64,000 bases of DNA from Luteimonas arsenica (GTDB lineage Bacteria; Pseudomonadota; Gammaproteobacteria; Xanthomonadales; Xanthomonadaceae), in contig NZ_SJRW01000001.1 in assembly GCF_004352825.1 (NCBI RefSeq), positions 1 through 64,000 of the forward strand, given 5' to 3'. Positions within the stretch are counted from its first letter, which is position 1; each line of letters opens with the position of its first letter. The translations under genes were made by a program, and so were the position numbers. Under the pieces are notes generated by a model that was not told the origin of the DNA, did not search any database, and worked only from the letters and a program-made list of their open reading frames with translations. This document shows, piece by piece, positions 6,774 to 16,208 of the stretch.

Positions 6774-8141
6774 ATGGATGTGGACACCTTGTTGATGCTG
6801 GTGCTGGCGGCGGTGGCGGTGGCCATCGTGCTGCTGGTGGTGCTGCTGCTGCGACGCCCGGAGGCGGCGCTGGCCACGCTGAAGCGCGAGCTGGAGGAAA
6901 CCCTGCGCACCGAGCAGCGCGACGGCCGCGGCGAGTTGCGCCAGCAGCTCGACGGCCTGGGCCTGGCGCAGGGGCAGCGCATCGACGGCTTCGCCGCGCG
7001 CCTGACCGAGTTCAGCACCCGCACCGACCAGCGCCTGGACGTGCTGCGCGAGGCCCTGGGCGAGGACGCGCGCAAGGCCCGCAGCGAGGGTGCCGAGGCG
7101 CAGCAGCGCTTCGCCGACCAGCTCGGCCTGCGCCTGGGCGAACTGACCCAGCGCAACGAACAGCGTATTGGCGAGATGCGCGCCACCTTGGAATCGCAGC
7201 TCAAGGCGCTGCAGGCCGACAACGCGCAGAAGCTCGAGCAGATGCGCGCCACCGTCGACGAGAAGCTGCAGACCACGCTCAACACCCGCCTGGACGCTTC
7301 GTTCAAGCTGGTGTCCGAGCGCCTGGAGCAGGTGCAGCGCGGCCTGGGCGAGATGCAGGAGCTGGCCACCGGCGTCGGCGACCTCAAGCGCGTGCTGGGC
7401 AACGTCAAGACCCGCGGCATCTTCGGCGAGGTGCAGCTGGCCACGCTGCTGGAGCAGGTGCTGACCGTGGGCCAGTACGAGACCCACTGCGCCACCGTGC
7501 CCGGCAGCGACGCGCGCGTGGAGTTCGCGATCCGCCTGCCCGGGACGCAGCCCGACCAGCCGATCCTCCTGCCGATCGACGCCAAGTTCCCGCGCGACGA
7601 CTACGAACGCCTGCTCGATGCCCAGGATCGCGCCGATCCCGAGGCCGCGACCCAGGCCGCCGCCGGCCTCGAGCGGCAGGTGCGGCTGGAGGCCAAGCGC
7701 ATCCGCGACAAGTACCTGGCGCCGCCGCACACCACCGACTTCGCCCTGCTGTTCCTGCCCACCGAGGGCCTGTACGCGGAGGTGCTGCGCCGGCCGGGCC
7801 TGTTCGAGGCGCTGCAGCGCGAGTACCGGGTGACCATGGTCGGCCCGACCACCCTGCTGGCCCTGCTCAACAGCCTGCAGATGGGCTTCCGCACGCTGGC
7901 GATCGAGCAGCGTTCGAGCGAGGTCTGGCAGCTGCTGGGCGCGGTGAAGGCGGAGTTCGGCAAGTTCGCGACCGTGCTCGAGAAGGCCCACGGCCAGCTC
8001 GACACCGTGCAGAACAGCATCAAGCAGGCCGGCGTGCGCACGCGCGCGATCGAGCGCCAGCTCAAGGGCGTGGAAACGCTGCCCGGCGCGGAGGCGAAGG
8101 AACTGCTGGGGGATGCGGCGGCCGGGCCGGACGCTGACTGA
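6774..8141 (+). CDS. rmuC: DNA recombination protein RmuC
   Basis: A 455-residue protein. It has an N-terminal membrane anchor (about residues 5-24, rich in Val/Leu), a long charged coiled coil to about residue 200 and the RmuC domain. The domain begins near VLGNVKTRGIFGEVQL and contains LPIDAKFPRDDY and FLPTEGLYAEVLRRPGL. RmuC limits inversions at short inverted repeats and is thought to act as a nuclease-fold protein. The start at 6774 fits the anchor; an upstream in-frame ATG at 6699 would add 25 unconserved residues. Its 3' end faces mlaA. Confidence 0.9.
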   Translation: MDVDTLLMLVLAAVAVAIVLLVVLLLRRPEAALATLKRELEETLRTEQRDGRGELRQQLDGLGLAQGQRIDGFAARLTEFSTRTDQRLDVLREALGEDARKARSEGAEAQQRFADQLGLRLGELTQRNEQRIGEMRATLESQLKALQADNAQKLEQMRATVDEKLQTTLNTRLDASFKLVSERLEQVQRGLGEMQELATGVGDLKRVLGNVKTRGIFGEVQLATLLEQVLTVGQYETHCATVPGSDARVEFAIRLPGTQPDQPILLPIDAKFPRDDYERLLDAQDRADPEAATQAAAGLERQVRLEAKRIRDKYLAPPHTTDFALLFLPTEGLYAEVLRRPGLFEALQREYRVTMVGPTTLLALLNSLQMGFRTLAIEQRSSEVWQLLGAVKAEFGKFATVLEKAHGQLDTVQNSIKQAGVRTRAIERQLKGVETLPGAEAKELLGDAAAGPDAD

Positions 8142-8189
8142 CATCGGCCGCGACGGCCGACGAAGCGGCCGTTGCCACCGTGGCCGCGG

Positions 8190-9296
8190 TCAAGGCGGCG
8201 GGATCGACCCCGGCACGATCGGCATCACGTCCACCGGCACCGTCGGGTTGGTCTCGTCCTCGAGCAGGTAGTCCGGCAGGTCGTCCTGGTCCTCGCGTAC
8301 GCGGTCGCCGTTGATCTGGTAGTTGCGGCGCTGCATCCAGGCGTCGCGCACCAGCGCGTATTCGTCCGCTGCGCCTTCGCGCAGGCGGTCGACCGCGAAC
8401 AGCTGGGTGCGCAGGTCGACCAGCTGCAGGCCCTGCAGGCCGATGCGCACGGTGTCGTCGTCGACCTGGCGGATCGGCGAGACCTGGCCGTCGCCGACCA
8501 GGCCGAAGACGTCGCGAACGGTGCGCGGGCCGAACAGCGGCAGTTCGACGAAGCGCGAGTTCTGCCAGCCCCAGACGCCCAGCGTCTGCCCGAAGTCCTC
8601 GGTGCGGTTGGGGATGTTCATGCGCGTGGCCGGGTCGAACAGGCCGCCGACGCCGACGGTGGCGTTGACCAGGAAGCGCCCCAGCGACTGCCCGGCCTGC
8701 TTCGGCTTGCCCTGCAGCAGCGCGTTCAGCGCGCTGACCGGCTGGCCGAGGTTGGAGAAGAAGTTGCCCACGCCCAGGCGCACCGGGCGCGGCACCACCT
8801 TCACGTAGGCGCGCGCCAGCGGCTCGGCGACCGTGCGGTCGACGGCCATGTTGAAGCCGTGGACGCGGCGGTTCCACTTCTCCCAGGGGTCGTGCCCGGG
8901 CGCCGAGACCTGTGCCGGTGCGGGCAGGGTGGGGTCGGCGATGGGGTCGTAGACGTCGCCGCCGTAGATGGCGGCGAAATCGAGTTCGGCCTGGGTGGGG
9001 TCTGCGCCGGGCGCGGCGATGGCGTCCGCGCCTTCGGTGGGAAGGCCGGAATCGTCGCTTCCGGTGGCTGCGACGTCGGCATGGGCGGCGGTATCAACGG
9101 TGGTGTCCGCGGCCCCGGCGGCGAACGCGGAGTCGCTGGTGTCGGCGTCGATGCCGACGGCCGCGTCCTGCGTGGCGACCGGAAGCGCGTCGGCCGGTGC
9201 CTGCGCGCGCGGCGCCGTGCCCGCGCAGCCGGCCAGCAGCGCGATGGTGATCGCGGCGGCGGCGATGCGCAGGCGGGTGTGGGGCTGGCTGGACAT
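8190..9296 (-). CDS. mlaA: outer-membrane lipoprotein MlaA (VacJ)
   Basis: A 368-residue lipoprotein with lipobox LLAGC (Cys about 24). An Ala/Asp-rich linker (to about 130) precedes the MlaA domain, which begins DPWEKWNRRVHGFN and includes GRFLVNATVGVGGLFDPAT and EDFGQTLGVWG. MlaA removes phospholipids from the outer leaflet of the outer membrane and passes them to MlaC. The linker is longer than in E. coli MlaA, and an acidic/proline tail follows the domain. It is the last gene of the mla cluster, 27 bases after mlaB. The 48-base gap to rmuC is rich in CGGCCG palindromes that could fold. Confidence 0.93.
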   Translation of the reverse strand: MSSQPHTRLRIAAAAITIALLAGCAGTAPRAQAPADALPVATQDAAVGIDADTSDSAFAAGAADTTVDTAAHADVAATGSDDSGLPTEGADAIAAPGADPTQAELDFAAIYGGDVYDPIADPTLPAPAQVSAPGHDPWEKWNRRVHGFNMAVDRTVAEPLARAYVKVVPRPVRLGVGNFFSNLGQPVSALNALLQGKPKQAGQSLGRFLVNATVGVGGLFDPATRMNIPNRTEDFGQTLGVWGWQNSRFVELPLFGPRTVRDVFGLVGDGQVSPIRQVDDDTVRIGLQGLQLVDLRTQLFAVDRLREGAADEYALVRDAWMQRRNYQINGDRVREDQDDLPDYLLEDETNPTVPVDVMPIVPGSIPPP

Positions 9297-9323
9297 GGGG
9301 CGGGGGCGTCCTTGTCGTCGTCG

Positions 9324-9623
9324 TCAGGAAGCGAAGCCCAGCGCCGCGTCGAGGCGATAGGCGGCGCGGAGGTCGGCCAGGCCGGGCGGATCGCCGGTGA
9401 CGTCGATGCCGCTGCCGCCCGCGACCGCACCGGCCAGCGCGGACAGCATCGCCAGGCCGGCGCTGTCGATCCGCGTCACCGCGGCGATGTCGATGCCGCG
9501 CGCGCCGGCGGCCTGCGGCTGCGCGGCGCGCCACAGCGCGGGCACGGCATCGCGGACGAGGGCGCCGCTGAAGCGCAGCGCCTCGCCTTCGCGGCGGACC
9601 GTGGCCTCAGTTGGTGCCTGCAT
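9324..9623 (-). CDS. mlaB: STAS-domain protein MlaB
   Basis: A 99-residue single STAS domain. The conserved turn IDSAGLAML is near residues 53-61, with the Ser used in the switch region of STAS proteins. In E. coli MlaB binds the MlaF ATPase and is needed for transporter stability. Its start overlaps the end of mlaC by 17 bases, consistent with translational coupling. Confidence 0.87.
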   Translation of the reverse strand: MQAPTEATVRREGEALRFSGALVRDAVPALWRAAQPQAAGARGIDIAAVTRIDSAGLAMLSALAGAVAGGSGIDVTGDPPGLADLRAAYRLDAALGFAS

Positions 9624-10266
9624 CGGCCTGCATCCGGCCCGCGCTCAGGTCGGCGGCGACCTCGCGGATCGACTTGCGCGACAGCGGGGTGTCGAACTGC
9701 TGGCGGAAGGTCTGCACGAAGGACACGCCTTCGACCATCACGTCGAACACGCGCCAGCCGTCGGCGGTCTGCCGCATCAGGTAGTCGACCGGGATCGGCT
9801 CGCCGCCCTGGCGCAGCATTTCACTGGACACCTTCACGCCCAGCCCGCGCGGCAGCGGGGTCTCGGACTTCACGCGCACCCGGAGCTGGGTGTTGAAGTC
9901 CAGCAGCGAGCTGCCGTAGCGGCGCATCAGGCTGTCGGCCAGGGCGTCGGCGAACAGCTTGACGTCGGCATCCGAGGCGCCGCGGCCGTGGCGGCCGAGC
10001 ACCTGGCGGGCCGAGTAATCGCGGTCGAACATCTTGTCGAACTCGCTGGCGACGAAGGCCTGCAGCTTGCCGCGGTCGGCGGTGAACTCGGCGCGGCGCG
10101 ATTCCAGCGTGGACAGCAGGCGCTGGCTGTTGTCGAGCACCAGCTTGCTGGCCGACTCGCCCTGGGTGGCGGCCGCGGCGGGCTGGGCGGCCTGCGCCGA
10201 AGCCGCGAACGGCGCGGCGGCAAGCAGGGCGGAAGCGAGCACGAGGGGGATCAGGGGACGGTTCAT
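9607..10266 (-). CDS. mlaC: periplasmic phospholipid carrier MlaC
   Basis: A 219-residue protein with a cleavable signal (cut near ASAQA, residue 25). The MlaC/Ttg2D domain is marked by the early SRRAEF region, FDRDYSARQVLGRHGRGA, a middle beta-sheet and YLMRQTADGWRVFDVMVEGV. It ferries phospholipid between MlaA and the MlaFEDB complex. It overlaps mlaD by 4 bases. Confidence 0.92.
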   Translation of the reverse strand: MNRPLIPLVLASALLAAAPFAASAQAAQPAAAATQGESASKLVLDNSQRLLSTLESRRAEFTADRGKLQAFVASEFDKMFDRDYSARQVLGRHGRGASDADVKLFADALADSLMRRYGSSLLDFNTQLRVRVKSETPLPRGLGVKVSSEMLRQGGEPIPVDYLMRQTADGWRVFDVMVEGVSFVQTFRQQFDTPLSRKSIREVAADLSAGRMQADAGTN

Positions 10267-10805
10267 TCGGTGGGCTCCGTGGGGGGCGGGGTGTCGCCGG
10301 CGGCGGCATCCGGTGCCGCTGCGCCTGTGGCAGCGCCATCTTCGCCGGCGCCGCTGAACATGTACTTGCCGACCATCTGCATCAGGTCGACGGCGGGCTG
10401 GGTGTAGACAAGTTCTTCACCCGGCTGGAACACCTCCATGTCGCCGCCCGGCTGCAGCCCGACATAGCTTTCGCCGAGCAGGCCGCCGGTGAGGATCTGG
10501 GCGGAGGTGTCGATCGGGATCTCGTTGAAACGCGAGTCGATCGCAAGGGTCACGATGGTGTCGAACTTCGCCGGATCAAGGTCGATCTTCGAAACGCTGC
10601 CGATCGTCACCCCGCCGACCTTCACCGGCGCGTTGGGGCGCAGCTGGCCGAGGTTGGTGAAGCGCGCCGTCAGCTCGTAGCTGTCGCGTGCGAAGCCGAA
10701 CTTGCCGTTGGTCGAAGCGATCGCCAGCACCAGCACCGACGCCAGCGCCAGCAGCAGGAACGCACCAACGGCGAATTCAAGTCGTGGGCCACGGGATGTA
10801 TTCAT
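10263..10805 (-). CDS. mlaD: MCE-domain protein MlaD
   Basis: A 180-residue protein with one N-terminal membrane helix (about residues 10-30) and an MCE domain (about 40-120). The domain carries PVKVGGVTIGSV and the loop GGLLGESYVGLQPGGD. MlaD forms the hexameric ring of the inner-membrane transporter. The C-terminal tail is low-complexity Ala/Pro/Glu. It is separated from mlaE by 192 bases that hold an inverted-repeat element, whereas the other mla neighbours overlap or lie within about 30 bases. Confidence 0.92.
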   Translation of the reverse strand: MNTSRGPRLEFAVGAFLLLALASVLVLAIASTNGKFGFARDSYELTARFTNLGQLRPNAPVKVGGVTIGSVSKIDLDPAKFDTIVTLAIDSRFNEIPIDTSAQILTGGLLGESYVGLQPGGDMEVFQPGEELVYTQPAVDLMQMVGKYMFSGAGEDGAATGAAAPDAAAGDTPPPTEPTE

Positions 10806-10828
10806 AAGGGCATACCTTTGAAAGCTTT

Positions 10829-10982
10829 TTTGCCACGGATTTACGCGGATTACGTGGATCAGGAGTCAGGTGGGGCGGGACTGCTCTCAATCAACGATTG
10901 ATTCCCCGGTTTTTGCGACCGGAGCGGATAAGCGGGAAGCCGATCCGCGTGATCCGCCTGATCCGCGTAAATCCGTGGCAAA
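10829..10982. repeat. long inverted-repeat element inside the mla cluster
   Basis: Perfect 22-base arms at 10829-10850 and 10961-10982 begin TTTGCCACGGATTTACGC and face each other. The right arm continues inward as a tandem GATCCGC motif at about 9-base spacing (10942-10970). About 110 bases lie between the arms. A related element is at 63080-63268. It fills the gap between mlaE and mlaD and could fold into a long hairpin in the operon RNA. Confidence 0.8.
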
Positions 10983-10997
10983 TGCTCTCCCCGCTGT

Positions 10998-11747
10998 TCA
11001 TCGGAACAACAGCGCGGAGAGGACGAAGTTGAACATCAGGACCAGCAAGGACGCGTTGACGACGGCGCGGGTGGTGGCGACGGACGTGCCTTCGATGGTC
11101 GGTTCGGCGTGGAAGCCGACGTAGGCGGCGACCAGGGCCGAGGTGCCGCCGAAGACCGCGGACTTCAGGAAGGCGACCAGGAAGTCGTCCTTGAAGTCGA
11201 CCACGTCGCGCATCGTCTGCCAGAAGCTGCCGTTGTCCACGCCCAGCACCTGCACCGCCTGGAACCAGCTCGCGGTCAGGGCGAAGCTGACGAAGATCGC
11301 GGTCAGCAGCGGCACGCACAGCACCGCCGCCCAGAAGCGCGGGGCCACGGCCTTGGCCACCGGGTCGATCGCCATCAGGCCCAGGGCCTGGATCTGGTCG
11401 GTGGCGCGCATCAACGCCAGCTCCGCGGCGATCGACGAGCCCGCGCGGCCGACGAACAGCAGCGCGGTCAGCACCGGCGCCAGCTCGCGGTACAGGCCCA
11501 GGCCGATCAGCACGCTGACCTGGTCGGAGGCGCCGTAGGTTTCCAGCGCGCGGTAGCCGAGCAGGGTCAGCGACAGGCCGACGAAGGCGCCACCGACGGC
11601 AATGATCGGCAGCGAGCGCGCGCCGATCTTGTAGATCTCGCGCATCAGTTCGGCGAAGAAGTCGGCGGTCGGCTTCGAGGCCGCGAACACCGACAGCGAG
11701 AACAGGCCGGCGCGGCCGAGCGAGCGGGTGCTGGAGATGAAGGGCAT
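10998..11747 (-). CDS. mlaE: ABC transporter permease MlaE
   Basis: A 249-residue integral membrane protein of the MlaE permease family, with five or six hydrophobic segments. Family marks are VGGAFVGLSLTLLGY, the VGRAGSSIAAELALMRATDQ coupling helix and GTSVATTRAVVNASLLV near the C-terminus. It forms the membrane core of MlaFEDB with MlaF. Its start overlaps the mlaF stop by one base. Confidence 0.93.
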   Translation of the reverse strand: MPFISSTRSLGRAGLFSLSVFAASKPTADFFAELMREIYKIGARSLPIIAVGGAFVGLSLTLLGYRALETYGASDQVSVLIGLGLYRELAPVLTALLFVGRAGSSIAAELALMRATDQIQALGLMAIDPVAKAVAPRFWAAVLCVPLLTAIFVSFALTASWFQAVQVLGVDNGSFWQTMRDVVDFKDDFLVAFLKSAVFGGTSALVAAYVGFHAEPTIEGTSVATTRAVVNASLLVLMFNFVLSALLFR

Positions 11748-12589
11748 CAGCGGGCCTCGGCGTCGGGACGGGGCGCGGCGGCTGCGCCGCGCGCGCGGGG
11801 CTGCGCCGATGCCGGGTCGAAGGCGATCGGCCCGTCGGGCTCGCCGCGCAGGAACTGGCGCAGCAGCGGATCCTCGCTGGCCTGGAGCTCGGCCGGCGTG
11901 CCGGAGAAGACGATGCCGCGATGGGCCACCACCAGCGCGCGGTCGGCGATCGGCAGGGTCTCGCGCACATGGTGGCTGACGATGATGCTGGTCAGGCCGA
12001 GCGTGGCGTTGAGGCGCGAGATCAGCGACATGATCACGCCCGAGGCGATCGGGTCCAGCCCGGTCAGCGGCTCGTCGTAGAGCATCAGCGGCGGGTCGAG
12101 CGCCAGCGCGCGCGCCAGCGCCACGCGGCGCGCCATGCCGCCGGAGAGCTCGCGCGGGTACAGGTCGACGGCGGTGCGCAGGCCGACAGCGTGCAGCTTC
12201 ATCAGCACCAGCTGCTCGATCACCGGCGCCGGCAGCTTCGTGTGCGCGCGCAGCGGCAGGGCCACGTTCTCGCCGGCGGTCAGGTCGGTGAGCAGGCCGT
12301 TGCCCTGCAGCAGCATGCCGATGCCCTTGCGCAGCTCCAGCAGCTCGCGCTGGCGGTGCGGCACCGGCTGGCCGAACACCTCCACGCGGCCGGCGGCCGG
12401 CACCAGCTCGCCGGTCAGCGCCGCGAGCAGGGTCGACTTGCCGCTGCCCGAGGGCCCGAGGATGGCGGTGATGCTGCCGCGCGGCACCTCCAGGTCGATG
12501 CCCTCGAGGATCGTGCGCGCACCGCGATCCAAGCGTACGCCTGAGAGGCGGACGGCAGGGGCCTGCGATGTCTGTGCGGTCTGGGGCAT
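11747..12589 (-). CDS. mlaF: ABC transporter ATPase MlaF
   Basis: A 280-residue ATPase. Walker A GPSGSGKST is near residue 46, the signature LSGGMARRVALARAL near 147, Walker B LMLYDEPLTGLDP near 168, and the switch His lies in IIVSHHV. A tail of about 40 residues after the ATPase is Ala/Arg/Pro-rich. The start at ATG 12589 gives the normal length; earlier in-frame codons give unconserved sequence. It is the first gene of the cluster, divergent from recC across 220 bases in which I see no clear promoter box. Confidence 0.93.
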   Translation of the reverse strand: MPQTAQTSQAPAVRLSGVRLDRGARTILEGIDLEVPRGSITAILGPSGSGKSTLLAALTGELVPAAGRVEVFGQPVPHRQRELLELRKGIGMLLQGNGLLTDLTAGENVALPLRAHTKLPAPVIEQLVLMKLHAVGLRTAVDLYPRELSGGMARRVALARALALDPPLMLYDEPLTGLDPIASGVIMSLISRLNATLGLTSIIVSHHVRETLPIADRALVVAHRGIVFSGTPAELQASEDPLLRQFLRGEPDGPIAFDPASAQPRARGAAAAPRPDAEAR

Positions 12590-12809
12590 CGGCGTCGTGG
12601 CTCGGGGGATGGCGCGGACGTAAACCGGAAAAGCTTGGCGCGACCAGCCTGAACAGCGGCTGGCATGCCTGAACCGGGCAGTACAGGAATTATGCGGGAA
12701 TCGGGCGGGCCGCGCTTGCGGCGGTGCGCAACGCATCGTGCCGGCGATCCCGCCGAAGATGCCGGTCGCGGTATCGCCGGCTGCGACACCGCTCCGGCAT
12801 CATGGCTGC

Positions 12810-15800
12810 ATGGCTCCGGGGACCGGCGACTTCCGCCTCTACCATTCGAACGCGCTCGACGTGCTGGCGGGACTGCTGGCCGCGGAGTTGCGCGCGCCCG
12901 CGCCCCGGCAGGGGTTGCTGGAGCCCGACGTGATCCTGATCCCGCAGCCGGCGATGCGGCGCTGGCTGCAGGCGACGCTGGCCGAGGCGCACGGCGTGGC
13001 CGCCAACCTCGAGTTCCTGACCCCGGGCGAGTTCGTGCAGCGTGCGCTGGATGCCAACGTGCCGGGGAAGGGAGAAGACCTCGACGCCGCCGCCCTGCGC
13101 TGGCGCATCCACGCCGCGCTGGCGGATCCCGCGTTGCTGCGCGCGCGCGCCCTGCAGCCGCTGCGCGCCTACATGGAAGGCGCACCCGACCCGGTGAAGG
13201 CCTGGTCGCTGGCCGGCGAACTCGCCCAGGCGTTCGAGAAATACAAGGCCTGGCGCCGCGAATGGCTGCTGGCCTGGGAGGCCGGCGAGGCGCCGCGCGA
13301 TCCGCAGGCGGCGCTGTGGCGACGGGTGGCGGGCGGCACGGCGCACCGTGCGCGCCGCATCGAGACCTATCTGGGCGGCTTCGCCGGGCCCGGCGAGCCG
13401 CTGCCGGCGGGCCTGCCGAAGCGGCTGTTCGCCTTCGCGATCCTCAACGTGTCGCCGGACGTGCTGCGGGTGGTCGCGACCCAGGCGCGTGTCGGCACGC
13501 TTCACCTTTATGTTCCATCGCCCAGTCGCGACTACTGGGGCGACCTGCAGCGTGCGCGTGGCGGCGACCCGGAGGCGGCCGCCGGCGAAAACCCGCTGCT
13601 GCGCGCCTGGGGTGCGGCCGGCCGTGACTTCATGGCGGTGCTGGGCAGTTACGAAGTGGTGCATCCGGACATCGAGTTCCGCGGTGATGCCGACCCGGGC
13701 GAGGGCGGCGGCGCGCTACGGGGCAGCCTGCTGCGGCGGCTGCAGTCGGACCTGTTCCATCGCCGACCGTCGCCACCGCTGGCGCCGGCGACCGGGGACA
13801 TGCGTACCCGGCTGCCGGCGCTGCGCCGCGACGACCCCAGCCTGCAGGTGCACGCCTGCCACACCCGCCTGCGCGAGCTGCAGGTGCTGCACGACCAGCT
13901 GCGCGCGCTGTTCGAGGACCCTCGCTTCGACCCGCCGCTGCAGCCGCGCGAAGTCGCGGTACTGGCGCCGGACATCGACCCCTACCTGCCCTACCTCGAC
14001 GCCGTGTTCGGCGGCCGCGGTCGCGCCGACGCCGGCTTCAATCAGGCGATCCCGTACGCGGTGGCGGACGCCAGCCCGCTGGCCGGCGAGCCGCTGGCCG
14101 ACGTGTTCCTGCGCCTGCTGGCGCTGCCGGTGGCGCGCTTCGGCCTGGTGGAGACGCTGGACCTGCTGGCCAGCCCGCCGCTGGCCGAGGCCGCGGGGCT
14201 GGACGCCGCCGCCTTCGACCGCCTGCATGCCTGGCTGCACGCCGCCGGCGCGCGCTGGGGCCTGGACGCCGCGCATCGCGCTCGCCTGGATGCGCCGGCC
14301 GATGACGCCTACACCTGGGCCTTCGCGCTGGACCGCCTGCTGCTGGGGCATGCCAGCGGCAGCGATGCGCCGATCACCACCGCCGGCGGGCAGGTGCTCG
14401 CACCGATGCCGGAGCTGGAGGGCAGCGCGCTGGATGCGCTCGATACCCTGGTGCGCCTGCTGCGCGTGCTCGCGCACCATGCCCGCGTGCTCGACGAGGC
14501 GCTGCCGCCCGAAGGCTGGCGCGAGCGGCTGCTGCGCCTGCTGGATGCACTGCTGCCGAAACCGCCGCAGGCGCCGGCGACGCGGCGCGCGCTGGATCGT
14601 CTGCGCAGCCTGGTTGATGGTTTCGCAAAGGATGCGCGTCGTGCGGGCGTGGACACGCCGGTGCCGGCGGAGGTGGTGCGGGCGCACTTCGCTGCCGCGC
14701 TGTCCGAAGCCGACACCCGCGCCCCGCTGCTCACCGGCGGTGTCAGCATCGGCCGCATGGTGCCGATGCGCCTGCTGCCGTTCCGGGTGATCTGCCTGCT
14801 GGGCATGGACGACGGCGAGTTCCCGCGCCGGGATCCTTCCGGCGGCCTCGACCGCCTCGCGGCCGATCTGGTCGGCGGCCGGCGCCGTCCGGGCGACCGC
14901 TCCACGCGCGACGACGACCGCTTCCTGTTCCTGCAGCTGTTCGCCTCCGCGCAGGACGTGTTCTACCTGAGCTACCAGGGCGCGGATCCGCGCGACGGCA
15001 GCGTGCGTGAGCCGTCGGTGCTGGTGGCGGACCTGCTGGCGGCGGCCGATGCGCAGCACGCGCCGGAAGCGGAAGCGGGCGAAGCGCTGGTGGTGCGGCA
15101 TCCGCTGCAACCGTTCGCGCCGGCGGCGTTCGGAAGCGTTGATGAGTCGCGGCGGTTCTCGTACCAGGCGCAGTGGTGGCCGGCGGCGACGCAGCCCATG
15201 CAGGAGCGCGTGCCGCTGCCGGCCTGGTTCGGCGAGGAATCGCTGGCGAACATGGCTGAAGAGGGCGCCGTGCTGTCGCTCGACGAACTGCGGCGCTTCC
15301 TGCAGGCGCCGGCCGACGTTCTCCTGCGCCAGCGTCTTGGCCTGCGGCTGGCCGAGGTCGAAGCGGTCGACGAAGACGTGGAGCCGCTGGTGGCGCCGGG
15401 GCGCGGACTCGCGCGCCAGGTGCTGCAGAAAGCGGTGTTCGAAGCCGTGCTGCGCGGCGACGACGACACCACCACGCATGCGCGGCTGCGCGCGCGCGGG
15501 CTGCTGCCGTCCGGTCCGCTGGGCCGGCGCACGCTGGAGCAGGTGCGCGGGCAGGTGGACGCCTATGCCGCGGCGTTCGGCGACTGGCGCGGCGCGGACG
15601 AGCCGGATTCGCCGCGGCTGGAGGTCGACATCGACGGCGTGATGCTGCGCGGCCGGATCCCGGATGCGTATCCGCAGGGCATTGCACGCATGCGCTTCGA
15701 CAAGCCCGGCGGGCAGTCGGCGATCCGCAACGGACTGGACTGGCTGCTGGCGAGCGCGGCCGGGCGGTCGACGCCGCTGGTGGAATTCCATGACGGTGAC

Positions 15801-16208
15801 GATCTTGGCCTCGGCCCGCACGAGCGTGCGCCGCTCGATCCCGCGCAGGCCCGCGAGGTGCTGCGGATGCTGGTCAAGCTGCGTGCCAGGGGCCTGCGCA
15901 GGCCCCTGCCGTTCGCGCCCTACAGCGGCTGGGAGCTGTTCCGCGCCGACAGCCTCGAACGCGGCCTGGCGCAGGCGGCCAGGCGCTGGCACGGCAGCGA
16001 CCGCAGCTGGGGCGAGGGCACCGGCGAGGCACTGCGGCTGGCGCTGCGGGGCCGCGACCCGTTCACCGACGAGGCGACCCGGCTCGCCTTCGTCGACCTG
16101 GCGATGGCCGTCTATTCCGCGGTGGTGTCCGGCCAGGTCTACGCGGGCACGGACGTGGGCGCGCTGCGCGACATCGCCGCCGCGCTCGACCTGGAGGATG
16201 CGGAATGA
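12810..16208 (+). CDS. recC: exodeoxyribonuclease V subunit RecC
   Basis: A 1132-residue subunit of RecBCD, which degrades and processes double-strand breaks for RecA loading. RecC resembles RecB but has inactive helicase and nuclease domains, and it recognises Chi. Visible marks are FRLYHSNALDVL at the start, ILIPQPAMRRWLQ near residue 45, and IPYAVADASPLAGEPL, FRVICLLGMDDGEFPR and FYLSYQGADPRDG further in. The ATG at 12810 gives the usual N-terminus; an upstream in-frame ATG at 12738 adds an unlikely 24 residues. It overlaps recB by 4 bases. Confidence 0.93.
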   Translation: MAPGTGDFRLYHSNALDVLAGLLAAELRAPAPRQGLLEPDVILIPQPAMRRWLQATLAEAHGVAANLEFLTPGEFVQRALDANVPGKGEDLDAAALRWRIHAALADPALLRARALQPLRAYMEGAPDPVKAWSLAGELAQAFEKYKAWRREWLLAWEAGEAPRDPQAALWRRVAGGTAHRARRIETYLGGFAGPGEPLPAGLPKRLFAFAILNVSPDVLRVVATQARVGTLHLYVPSPSRDYWGDLQRARGGDPEAAAGENPLLRAWGAAGRDFMAVLGSYEVVHPDIEFRGDADPGEGGGALRGSLLRRLQSDLFHRRPSPPLAPATGDMRTRLPALRRDDPSLQVHACHTRLRELQVLHDQLRALFEDPRFDPPLQPREVAVLAPDIDPYLPYLDAVFGGRGRADAGFNQAIPYAVADASPLAGEPLADVFLRLLALPVARFGLVETLDLLASPPLAEAAGLDAAAFDRLHAWLHAAGARWGLDAAHRARLDAPADDAYTWAFALDRLLLGHASGSDAPITTAGGQVLAPMPELEGSALDALDTLVRLLRVLAHHARVLDEALPPEGWRERLLRLLDALLPKPPQAPATRRALDRLRSLVDGFAKDARRAGVDTPVPAEVVRAHFAAALSEADTRAPLLTGGVSIGRMVPMRLLPFRVICLLGMDDGEFPRRDPSGGLDRLAADLVGGRRRPGDRSTRDDDRFLFLQLFASAQDVFYLSYQGADPRDGSVREPSVLVADLLAAADAQHAPEAEAGEALVVRHPLQPFAPAAFGSVDESRRFSYQAQWWPAATQPMQERVPLPAWFGEESLANMAEEGAVLSLDELRRFLQAPADVLLRQRLGLRLAEVEAVDEDVEPLVAPGRGLARQVLQKAVFEAVLRGDDDTTTHARLRARGLLPSGPLGRRTLEQVRGQVDAYAAAFGDWRGADEPDSPRLEVDIDGVMLRGRIPDAYPQGIARMRFDKPGGQSAIRNGLDWLLASAAGRSTPLVEFHDGDDLGLGPHERAPLDPAQAREVLRMLVKLRARGLRRPLPFAPYSGWELFRADSLERGLAQAARRWHGSDRSWGEGTGEALRLALRGRDPFTDEATRLAFVDLAMAVYSAVVSGQVYAGTDVGALRDIAAALDLEDAE

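Noticed and set aside
10942..10982. Tandem GATCCGC units as a possible CRISPR fragment
   Set aside because: The units are only about 9-10 bases with no spacers and belong to the arm of a long inverted repeat.
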